Made by a program: the position numbers and the translations under genes. From NCBI GenBank assembly GCA_002412625.1, contig DHVK01000044.1, positions 1 through 64,000 on the forward strand: DNA of 64,000 nt, read 5' to 3'. Each line of letters starts with the position of its first letter. The stretch's first letter is position 1. Shown piece after piece: positions 36,966-44,152 of this stretch. This DNA comes from Cloacimonetes bacterium UBA5210. GTDB lineage: Bacteria > Cloacimonadota > Cloacimonadia > Cloacimonadales > Cloacimonadaceae. The notes beneath the pieces were generated by a model. The model saw only the letters and a list, made by a program, of their open reading frames with translations, made no database searches and had not been told where the DNA came from.

Positions 36966-36991
36966 GCGCGACACTCCGGTGTCGCGCTTTT
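36966..36991 (+). terminator. Terminator of the superoperon
   Basis: A perfect 9-bp stem (GCGCGACAC at 36966-36974, GTGTCGCGC at 36979-36987) with a TCCG tetraloop, then TTTT. It ends the long + strand run starting at der. Confidence 0.88.
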
Positions 36992-37019
36992 CATTATCCT
37001 GATTTTGAGCTGAATTCAA

Positions 37020-37060
37020 GCTATTATCAAGCCATGACCATAGCACAATACCAGCTTGAA
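37020..37060 (-). repeat. GCTTGATAACAGC-family repeat, reversed copy
   Basis: GCTATTATCAAGC (37020-37032) is the reverse complement of the core with one change. CATGACCATAGC follows, as in the reverse complement of the copy near 350-390. TCAAGCT and AGCTTGA at its ends are inverted. Confidence 0.6.
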
Positions 37061-37176
37061 ATCGAGTAATACCTGGCTGGGATAAAAGGTGATGCCGGAG
37101 GGGACAGCGTCCCCGGAACTCGCTGCTCTGGAGCGTTTTTCTGCCAGTTATCCACCATCAATTTTTAGCCTTTATG

Positions 37177-37273
37177 CACGCAGCACGATGATTGGGTATA
37201 TACAAACCAACTGTCCGCATGTTTTGCTTGGGGCTAACTGACAGAAAAACGCCCCGGGAGGGGCGTGACTCCA
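37177..37273. repeat. 97-bp direct repeat, copy 1
   Basis: Matches 37343-37439 at 93 of 97 positions; the four changes are clustered within ten bases. It contains the - strand terminator-like hairpin ACGCCCC/GGGGCGT (37249-37266) with a run of A before it. Confidence 0.85.
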
Positions 37274-37342
37274 ACACCGTGGAGTTCAAAGCGCATTGCC
37301 TCTCTTTGCACCTATCTCAATACTATACTGCGCTTTGGACTT

Positions 37343-37439
37343 CACGCAGCACGATGATTGGGTATATGCTAATCCACTGTCCGCATGTTTTGCTTGGGGC
37401 TAACTGACAGAAAAACGCCCCGGGAGGGGCGTGACTCCA
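37343..37439. repeat. 97-bp direct repeat, copy 2
   Basis: Second copy, offset 166 bases from the first. It lies directly after the stop of the - strand racemase gene and supplies its terminator. Confidence 0.85.
37411..37432 (-). terminator. Terminator of the racemase/GNAT operon
   Basis: Stem GGGGCGT/ACGCCCC (37426-37432 and 37415-37421) with a GGGA loop, followed on the - strand by TTTTTCTGTC. It is 44 bases after the racemase stop. The same hairpin recurs at 37249-37266. Confidence 0.8.
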
Positions 37440-37475
37440 GGAAATCTGCGTGCTATTTAACTTCAGCCCACGCCC

Positions 37476-38564
37476 TCAGCTCTTTTCGATAATCACTTTT
37501 TCTATAAATCGGGAATACATCAGCTTTGCCACTGCCATATATTTCAATTTGAAGCGGATCGTATCGCCTGCTTTATAGTTAGCGGGATTATCGCCCAGAT
37601 CATAGACTGTGAGATCGCTGCTATTGCCAAAAAACTTCATGTTCTGCTCTTCCGGAATCAGGTGCTCGGCATCCACATCAAGCACCCCAAAATCCAGGAT
37701 CGCCTTGTAACTGGAGCCTTCTTCCGCGCTCTCATCTTCCGCTGTGCTACCCACAGCCGCGTCCGTGATCACGCCGTCCGGCTGATTCTCTTTCTTATAG
37801 AGTTCCACAATCGTAGCTTCAAAAGTGAAAGCGCCGGTATTCAGCCCCAGGATCGGTTTGTTGTCCAAAGGCGAGGTTCCCAGGAACGCCGCTTCACCGA
37901 TGCGGAAATGGTTGATTCCCTTGGGAACTTTGCCCTTTTCCAGGATCGGCATGGTGATGCTGCTGGCACCGGAGACCAGCTCCATGCCCCGCTTGAACTT
38001 GGCTTCAATCAGCTGTTCATAGAGGACCAATTGGATCAGTTTATCATAGGTAGGCTGGATGCCATACATGCAGCCCAGATTGGTCCCGATGCCCACCACC
38101 TGGATGTTTGGCAGCTTGAAAATGCTTTTGTAGAAAGGGATCAGGCCTTCGCGCTTGATTCCTTCCCGCAGTTCTCCCATCTCGATCATCACGATAATCT
38201 GATGCGTTTTGTTCTGTCTCACAGCTTCGTCACTGAGGGCCTTGATCGTACTAAGCGTGGTATTCAGCGAGATATCCGCATACTTCACGATATAGCTGAC
38301 GTTTTTGGGTGAGGGAGGTTTGATGTACATCGTCTTCAGGCTGGGATTCAGGTCTTTTACCATGCGCAGGGATTTCCATTGGGATACGGCGATGGAGTGA
38401 GTGCCCAAAATGGCGGGATCCTGCATCAGCTTGGTCAGCACGGCTTTGTCCGTTCCCAATACTTTTACTACCAAAGACCATTCTTTGTCGTGATTTTTCA
38501 TAAAAGCGCTGATGGTCTCGATATTCTCGATCAGCCGATCGATATGAACTTTCAAGCGTGCCAT
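37476..38564 (-). CDS. PLP-dependent alanine/ornithine racemase family protein
   Basis: A 362-residue fold type III PLP protein of the alanine racemase N-terminal family. The putative PLP lysine lies in LVVKVLGTD (about residue 34). Later blocks VSGASSITMP and INHFRIGEAAFLG match the single-domain ornithine/lysine racemase group, not classical Alr. An acidic insertion (residues about 270-287) is unusual. Given rocD in the same window, ornithine is a reasonable substrate, but this is inference. It follows a GNAT gene with TAATG overlap, so the pair is translationally coupled. Confidence 0.75.
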   Translation of the reverse strand: MARLKVHIDRLIENIETISAFMKNHDKEWSLVVKVLGTDKAVLTKLMQDPAILGTHSIAVSQWKSLRMVKDLNPSLKTMYIKPPSPKNVSYIVKYADISLNTTLSTIKALSDEAVRQNKTHQIIVMIEMGELREGIKREGLIPFYKSIFKLPNIQVVGIGTNLGCMYGIQPTYDKLIQLVLYEQLIEAKFKRGMELVSGASSITMPILEKGKVPKGINHFRIGEAAFLGTSPLDNKPILGLNTGAFTFEATIVELYKKENQPDGVITDAAVGSTAEDESAEEGSSYKAILDFGVLDVDAEHLIPEEQNMKFFGNSSDLTVYDLGDNPANYKAGDTIRFKLKYMAVAKLMYSRFIEKVIIEKS

Positions 38565-39013
38565 TATTTACTCCGTTGCCAGCGCATTTCCGCGTATTTG
38601 GTGCTAAAGCCCATGCGCTCATAGAGCCGTTTGGCAGGGTTGTCGTATTCAACGTGCAGCGCGATATCGCCATCGGCAGTATCAAAGGCTTGTTGCAGAA
38701 GCTTGCCCCCGATTCCCTTGCCGCGTTGGGACGCGTCCACAGCGATGTAGATCAGGTAATACTCCGGAATAAACTCCTCCATCCCGGTGTTGTTCATCAC
38801 TACCGCTCCCACCGGGAGCTTGTCTTCAAAAGCTACTATGAGGTAACCGCCTCTGCCGGGATCTTTGCTGAAAGCATAGTCAATGGCTTTGGAAATGGCA
38901 GATTTTGTGTCTCGGAATCTGTCCAGGTGGGTGAATAAGAATTCTATCAAGGCATCTTTACCGATGTGTTGTTCAAGAGTTTCCAGGTTCAGAAATGTTT
39001 CAATCTTTAGCAT
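38564..39013 (-). CDS. GNAT family N-acetyltransferase
   Basis: A 149-residue protein with the acetyl-CoA binding loop VDASQRGKGIGGKLLQQAF (residues about 92-110) and YDNPAKRLYERMGF, typical GNAT motifs. AAGGAG precedes the ATG. It is coupled to the racemase, so it may act on the same amino acid or modify a related product. Substrate unknown. Confidence 0.82.
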   Translation of the reverse strand: MLKIETFLNLETLEQHIGKDALIEFLFTHLDRFRDTKSAISKAIDYAFSKDPGRGGYLIVAFEDKLPVGAVVMNNTGMEEFIPEYYLIYIAVDASQRGKGIGGKLLQQAFDTADGDIALHVEYDNPAKRLYERMGFSTKYAEMRWQRSK

Positions 39014-39203
39014 GTTTTACTCCTTACATTTGAGATTGTTGTTCGTCCGGCACCTTGACGCGCCAGTCTAAGTAACTGTATAATATACGGATAAGCCATG
39101 TCAAGCTTTTTCTCGCCACAATTTTGCGGTGCCGGAGTTCTATCCCTGTATCCCTGCCCGGAACAGATTTCAGCAAAGTAAACATATATATATCAGATTT
39201 AGC

Positions 39204-39232
39204 TTGACATCAGTTTACTCCGTGCCAGACTT
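39204..39232 (+). promoter_or_regulatory. Candidate promoter of the B12 sensor-kinase pair
   Basis: TTGACA (39204-39209), 17-base spacer, AGACTT. It is 56 bases before the start codon, the same spacing as for der and the VWA gene. The AT-rich ATATATATATC just upstream could act as an UP-like element. Confidence 0.4.
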
Positions 39233-39259
39233 TGTGACACATAGCGATTAGGAGTCCAA

Positions 39260-40321
39260 ATGAACAGACATAGATATCAAGCAGCAGCTGAACTTATCAA
39301 CACAAAACTGGAACAGCTGACAGAAAGCATAATGCAGCGTAGCGGGATCTACGAAAACACCAAATATAGCGCCTATCAAACCCAAAAATGCCGCCAGGAT
39401 ACCCTGTATAACTTGCGGTATCTGGCAGAATCGTTAGCGATCGGGTCCGTCGGATTGTGGGAAAGCTACGTGCGCTGGCTCATCCTCCTGCTGGGACCAT
39501 TGGGGATAAACATGGTAGAGCTGGCAGATCACTTCCGGATGATAGCTGAAGTCTTGCGGGATGAACTTGACGAAGAAGCAGCTCAATACACGCTGTTTCT
39601 CACGGCTCAAGCCGAGAATCTGATCTTGGGAGATACTCCGGTCCAGGATCCCGCTCAAGATCCTGCTAACCTTCATTATGAATCTGCCAACCACTATCAG
39701 AAGCTTCTGTTATCTTCCCAAAAGCATCAGGCTCTGGATTTCATTGATGATCTCCTGGAAAAGGGCATCCCGTGCCGGGAGATATATCTGAACATTCTGC
39801 AACCGGTACAGCGGGAAATCGGGAATCTGTGGCACGCCAACAAGATCTCTGTGGCGCAGGAACACTATTGCAGCGGAATTACGCAATTGGTGATAGCCAA
39901 AATGTATCCGCGGATGTTTGATGCAAAACCAAGAAAACATAAGATGGTGAGCACTTGCGTCAGCGGAGAACTGCACGAGTTGGGTCTGCGCATGGTTACC
40001 GACATCATGGAGCTTGACGGGTGGGATACCTGCTATCTGGGAGCCAATATGCCCCATGAGGGGATCGTGAGCACCATCAAAGAAAAGAAAGTTGACCTGA
40101 TCGCGATATCCGTCACCTTTCCTCTGAACTTACATAAAGCCCAAAGCCTGATTAGCCAGATTCGCGCTGAAGCGCAACTGGATGGGGTCAAAATCCTGGT
40201 GGGCGGGTATCCCTTCCTGCAGGATCCCTTGCTTTGGCAAAAGATCGGAGCCGACAGCTTTGCTCCGGACGCCAATATCGCCAGCAGAATCGCCACATCT
40301 CTGGTGGAAGGAGCGATATGA
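39260..40321 (+). CDS. Cobalamin-binding sensor protein with CarH-type W-x9-EH motif
   Basis: A 353-residue protein. Residues about 145-220 form the helical B12-binding-2 domain and 228-350 the Rossmann-type B12-binding domain. The base-off/His-on motif E-x-H-x-x-G is ELHELG (E237, H239, G242), with GGYPF at 315-319. W191, E201 and H202 form the W-x9-EH motif known from the CarH/AerR group, where these residues sit over the adenosyl face of the cobalamin. The first 145 residues are helical and unrecognised. There is no DNA-binding domain. AGGAG precedes the start. The stop overlaps the kinase start by four bases (ATGA), so the protein is probably its light, B12 or redox input. An accessory protein of a B12 enzyme is the alternative. 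Confidence 0.82.
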   Translation: MNRHRYQAAAELINTKLEQLTESIMQRSGIYENTKYSAYQTQKCRQDTLYNLRYLAESLAIGSVGLWESYVRWLILLLGPLGINMVELADHFRMIAEVLRDELDEEAAQYTLFLTAQAENLILGDTPVQDPAQDPANLHYESANHYQKLLLSSQKHQALDFIDDLLEKGIPCREIYLNILQPVQREIGNLWHANKISVAQEHYCSGITQLVIAKMYPRMFDAKPRKHKMVSTCVSGELHELGLRMVTDIMELDGWDTCYLGANMPHEGIVSTIKEKKVDLIAISVTFPLNLHKAQSLISQIRAEAQLDGVKILVGGYPFLQDPLLWQKIGADSFAPDANIASRIATSLVEGAI

Positions 40322-41256
40322 AGGCACAGCGCTTTATTCTGGAATCCACGAAGCTGAAGGACATCCATAGTGCGCTGGTGAAAGCGCTTTCCCTGGCGGG
40401 ACTTCAGCCGGGTGAAGATTACCATATCCACCAACTGGATGATGCCGATACTGATGATCCTCAGTTGGTTGATGACAGGCGATTCTATCTCAACGAGATG
40501 GCAAAGCTGAACAACGACCTCACCAACATGCAGCGGCAGCTGGCAAAAGCAAATGCCGAGCTTACCCACCTTGCTGAGATCCGCAATCGCATTGTGGGCA
40601 TGGCTGCTCACGACCTGCGCAACCCCCTCGGGATCATCAAAAGCTTCAGCGAATATCTGCAAACAGATCTGCGCGGCATCGTCAACGAAGAACAGCTGGA
40701 TATCATTCAAACAATCCATAGCACCAGCATCTTCATGCAACGCCTGGTAGAAGGTATTCTGGATTTCAGCACTTTACAAAATGGTGATGTAGTCTTGCAC
40801 AAGAGTCGGCAAAATCTGGCGGCACTATTGGAACAAAACGTGAAACTGAACCAGACCCTGGCAAACCAGCACAATATAGTTATCCACTTTCAGGCTCCCG
40901 CAGAGCAGCTTTATGCTATTCTGGATGTGGTGAAAATCCGCCAGGTAATCAACAACCTGCTTGGCAATGCCGTAAAATATAGCCCGGATGGCTCCAAAAT
41001 CTACTGCAGCCTGAGTGCCCGGGATGGCTTTGCCCATGTCTGCGTGCGGGATGAAGGGGTAGGCATTTCTGCCAGTGATCAAAAGACTATCTTCGAGCCC
41101 TTCAAAACATTGAGCAACACCCAGAATCGGGAGAAATCCGTGGGCCTGGGCTTGTCCATCGTAAAGAACATCGTGGAAGCTCATAATGGCACACTAACCC
41201 TGGAGAGTGAACCGGGAAAAGGTTCTACCTTCTGCTTTAACCTGCCTCTTGCTTGA
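40318..41256 (+). CDS. Sensor histidine kinase coupled to the B12 protein
   Basis: A 312-residue soluble kinase. The start at 40318 overlaps the upstream stop; the frame also opens earlier inside the B12 gene. Residues 1-55 are a small unrecognised domain, 55-88 a coiled coil, then the HisKA domain with phosphoacceptor H98 (AAHDLRNPLG) and HATPase_c with N-box NNLLGNAVKYSP (212-223), G1 DEGVGIS (245-251) and G2 VGLGLSIV (275-282). No membrane helix and no PAS domain, so sensing must come from its partner or the short N-terminus. No response regulator follows directly; the receiver at 36297-36935 is a candidate. Confidence 0.9.
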   Translation: MKAQRFILESTKLKDIHSALVKALSLAGLQPGEDYHIHQLDDADTDDPQLVDDRRFYLNEMAKLNNDLTNMQRQLAKANAELTHLAEIRNRIVGMAAHDLRNPLGIIKSFSEYLQTDLRGIVNEEQLDIIQTIHSTSIFMQRLVEGILDFSTLQNGDVVLHKSRQNLAALLEQNVKLNQTLANQHNIVIHFQAPAEQLYAILDVVKIRQVINNLLGNAVKYSPDGSKIYCSLSARDGFAHVCVRDEGVGISASDQKTIFEPFKTLSNTQNREKSVGLGLSIVKNIVEAHNGTLTLESEPGKGSTFCFNLPLA

Positions 41257-41268
41257 CATCTTTGACCG

Positions 41269-43467
41269 ATGTCCTGGCAAGCCGGCAGCGGAACTGCTAC
41301 CGTAAAAGGTTTTGGGGCTACCGGAGGTCTGGTAGGGTCAAACAACAGCGTCGAAAAACAGCGGGTGCCAATAATCCGCTTTAGTCATGCTATCGTAACC
41401 GTCTCTGCCACTCACCCCAATAATACCGCGGTCAATCCTGCTGATTTTCCTAACCCCTACAACATCAAATATGGTGGCTTGGTGGGTTGTAACGAAAACG
41501 GAATTACCCAGGATAGCTTTGCCCGCGGCAATGTCTCCGGAGGAGATCGCGTAGGCGGCCTGGCAGGATGTACGATCGGCGGAGCCATCTACCGCAGCTA
41601 TTCTACCGGGACAGTAACCCGGGGCATCACACCCGGCAGCTGGACTGGCGGCATTGGCGGCTTGGTGGGCGTAACCACCGGCACCTTGCCCCCCGGCCTG
41701 GGCGGCACAGGTGCCACCGGCTCTTGCGAAGATTGCTTCTGGGATACTCAGACATCAGGGATCAGCACATCTCCCGGAGGCACTGGATATACCACTGCTC
41801 AGATGAAAATTCAAGGCAACTTCACCAACTGGGATTTCACCAATGTATGGGGAATTGATGCAGGCGTGAACGATGGCTATCCCTATCTGCTTGCAAGTCC
41901 CAGCACTGCTTTTTATTATCGGACGCAAGCAAGCGGCGATTGGAACGACATTGACACTTGGGAGTATTCATCTGATGAAAGCACTTGGATTGATGCCGTG
42001 GTAAGCCCTGATGCCAGCAATTCCATCAGCATCAAGATCCTAAATGGCCATACTGCCACAGTGACCCAGGATGTCAGCATTGATGCTACCACCATCGATA
42101 CCGGCGGCAAGATTCTCATCGCCTCCGGCAAAACGCTGTTTGTAGAAAATGGTCTCGGCACAGATCTGCAGGTAAACGGCACCTTGGAAGTTACCGGCGC
42201 TTATGTCCCCGGGATCAACAGTGAAACGAAGTTTGGTTCAGGCTCTGAACTCATCTACAATGGCACAGTAGCCCAGGAAACCGGAGTGTACTTCTTCAGT
42301 ACCGTGGATGCGACAACTGCACCTGTGGTTTATGAAACAAAGATATACAATCTCACCCTGGACAATTCTGCCGGGCTTACCTTCTCGAATCCGGTTATCA
42401 TCGAAAACGTGTTTAGTGTGCTTAGTGGCGCTTACGCTCTGGACACCGGGGTCGAGATCAACACAGATGGTGTGTTCTCCCCCAATGTGAAGTTCTTTGA
42501 GTTTCCAGGCACCAACTTTAATATCGAAAACTATTCTGCCACAATGTCTCAACCCTCACTCTATCCGGACTTTGTGAACCGGCAGTGGTCAATCAATGGT
42601 AACATCGATAGCACCACAGAAGCAAATAGGGTGAAACGCATCACTTTCTACTGGACCAGCACCGATGATCAGGATTTTGATTGGACCGGGCTGGGGCTGG
42701 CACCTGCAGTTTTTGCCGGAGCTACAAAGCTAACACCAAGCAGCTATGTTGTAAATACAAGTCCACGCTCCGTTACAGTTGATTACACCTTCTCAGAAGC
42801 AGCCAAAAACGGCGCGAAAGAAACCTTCAAGATTGGCAGAGACGATGATCAAACCCTGCCGGTGGAGCTTTCTGCTTTTACCGCCACGATAAATGCCAGC
42901 AACTATGTGCAACTGCTTTGGGCAACCCAATCCGAGACGAATGTAATGGGCTTCAAGATCTATCGCAACGATGAGAGCAATCTCTCAAACGCTCTGGATA
43001 TGAACATCCTGATTCCCGCTACTAATACTTCTCAGATGCAGACTTACCTCTGGGTAGATCAAGAGCCTTTGACTCCCGCCACTTATTACTATTGGCTGGA
43101 GAGCCTGGATTTCGACGGCAGCAATGAGTTCTTCGGGCCCATCACCCTGAACATCGAAGGTACAGAATCCGGCATTCCCAGCGTACCCGCCATCACCGGA
43201 ATTTACAAAGCCTTCCCGAATCCATTTAATCCACATACAAACGTGATTTATGGAATGGACAAGAATAGCCACGTTCAGATCGAAGTGTTCAACGTTCGCG
43301 GACAGAGAATCCGCACTTTGCTTGATGCCACCGTAAACAAAGGCTGGCACACTATGCAATGGAATGGTAAAGACCAAAATGGCAATAACCTGCCCAGTGG
43401 TGTTTACTACCTGCGCATGAACGTCGAGGGCAAGAGCTACAGCTACAAAACTACCTTGATGAAATAA
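41269..43467 (+). pseudogene. Secreted GLUG-repeat protein, probably missing its 5' end
   Basis: A 732-codon frame that begins mid-domain. Residues about 15-155 carry GLUG-type repeats (GGLVGSN, YGGLVGCNENG, VGGLAG, GGLVG). A beta-rich region follows, then a module LPVELSAFTATI...YRNDE and a FlgD-like sorting domain from residue 649 (FPNPFNPHTNV, ending KTTLMK). There is no signal peptide and no ribosome-binding site; the first ATG lies 13 bases after the kinase stop. Such proteins are always exported, so the natural N-terminus has very likely been lost by deletion or by insertion of the kinase pair. Alternatively an unseen distant start could exist, but in-frame stops at 41254 and 41263 exclude a longer frame. 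Confidence 0.7.
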
Positions 43468-43485
43468 CAAATCCAATAATAACAA

Positions 43486-43521
43486 AAAACCCGGAGTCTC
43501 CAGCTGGAAATTCCGGGTTTT
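43486..43521. terminator. Bidirectional terminator after the GLUG frame
   Basis: A perfect 10-bp stem (AAAACCCGGA at 43486-43495, TCCGGGTTTT at 43512-43521) with A-rich and T-rich flanks; it can work on either strand. Confidence 0.8.
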
Positions 43522-43777
43522 CTTATATCCAAAAATTATGGGGCATCATAGCCAAGCCTGGGGTTTATCCCGGTTTGTGCTTCTATCGAAAGAGATAGAT
43601 ACAATAGCTGGCTTGAACTCCAGTGCATGATTTGGGCTAAAACAGAACCCCAGTTTGAAGCAAAAACACCACCAAAATGAATATACCACATATCCCTTTG
43701 CAAAACCCACCACCAAATCTATTTCTCCGTTTTTTTGGGGCTCTTCAGCAAAATGACCTCTGGCGGGTAATCGACAG

Positions 43778-43798
43778 AAAAACGGCTCAGAGAGCCGT
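43778..43798 (-). terminator. - strand hairpin of the CAGAAAAACG family
   Basis: Stem ACGGCTC (43782-43788) / GAGCCGT (43792-43798), loop AGA; on the - strand it is followed by TTTTTCTGTCG. It resembles the hairpins in the 97-bp repeats and may terminate the - strand gene at 44153 after read-through of the repeat cluster. Confidence 0.55.
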
Positions 43799-43930
43799 GT
43801 TACTATAGGAGCTCGTTTCTCCCGAAAGGTTTTCCGTCAGAAAGCACCCAGTTTGTGATAAAGCAGTACAAAGCTTGAGATACCATCAAACTCGATTTGA
43901 AAGTAAGCCAAAACTGTCATCCAAAGGCCA

Positions 43931-44059
43931 GAGTCCCAGCGGGACGATATCTCGTTTATCAAGACTATAAGCCCTACCGCCTGAGTCCCATCGGGACGGC
44001 ATTTCAGATAGAAAAATCAAACATACCGATAAACCCTCTGAGTCCCATCGGGACGGCAT
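43931..44059. repeat. Cluster of three short palindromic GTCCC-N-GGGAC repeats
   Basis: Units at 43931-43950, 43983-44003 and 44040-44059 share GAGTCCCATCGGGACGGCAT (first unit slightly diverged). Each centre GTCCCATCGGGAC forms a 5-bp stem. Starts are 52 and 57 bases apart and the intervening sequences differ. Similar GTCCC/GGGAC repeats recur between genes in many FCB-group genomes. Confidence 0.75.
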
Positions 44060-44152
44060 ATTGATAACCCCAACCTGCGCGAACACATCAATACCTTTTC
44101 GCTCAAACGATCTACGCTATGTTTACATCATTCGGTGATTATGCATTTGATA

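Larger units (their letters stand above)
36992..37475. other. Structured intergenic region with duplicated element
   Basis: No gene is supported. The stretch holds a reversed GCTTGATAACAGC-family copy (37020-37060), a GGGGAC/GTCCCC hairpin (37100-37114), a + strand hairpin with T5 (CGCT...AGCG, 37121-37140), two 97-bp direct repeats (37177-37273, 37343-37439) and, between them, an inverted pair CAAAGCGCA (37287-37295) / TGCGCTTTG (37329-37337). The density of structure suggests RNA-level function or recombination debris. Confidence 0.55.
43522..44152. other. Intergenic repeat-bearing region
   Basis: About 630 bases with no supported gene. It contains a - strand terminator-like hairpin (43778-43798) and the palindromic repeat cluster 43931-44059. 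A 66-codon frame over the cluster (43886-44086) reads MPSRWDS and VPLGLW because it translates the repeats; it is not a gene. Confidence 0.6.

Noticed and set aside
40234..40317. Earlier start of the histidine kinase
   Set aside because: It would lie well inside the B12 gene; the ATGA overlap at 40318 is the standard coupling seen across this window.
40318..43467. Kinase and GLUG protein as one interrupted gene
   Set aside because: They are in the same frame, but two stops separate them and a cytosolic kinase fused to a secreted repeat protein makes no sense.
43931..44059. Possible mini CRISPR array
   Set aside because: Units are about 20 bp with a 13-bp palindromic centre, only three copies, uneven spacing and no cas genes in the window.
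43886..44086. 66-codon open frame with repeated MPSRWDS
   Set aside because: It is a translation of the palindromic repeat cluster; no ribosome-binding site and no independent coding signal.
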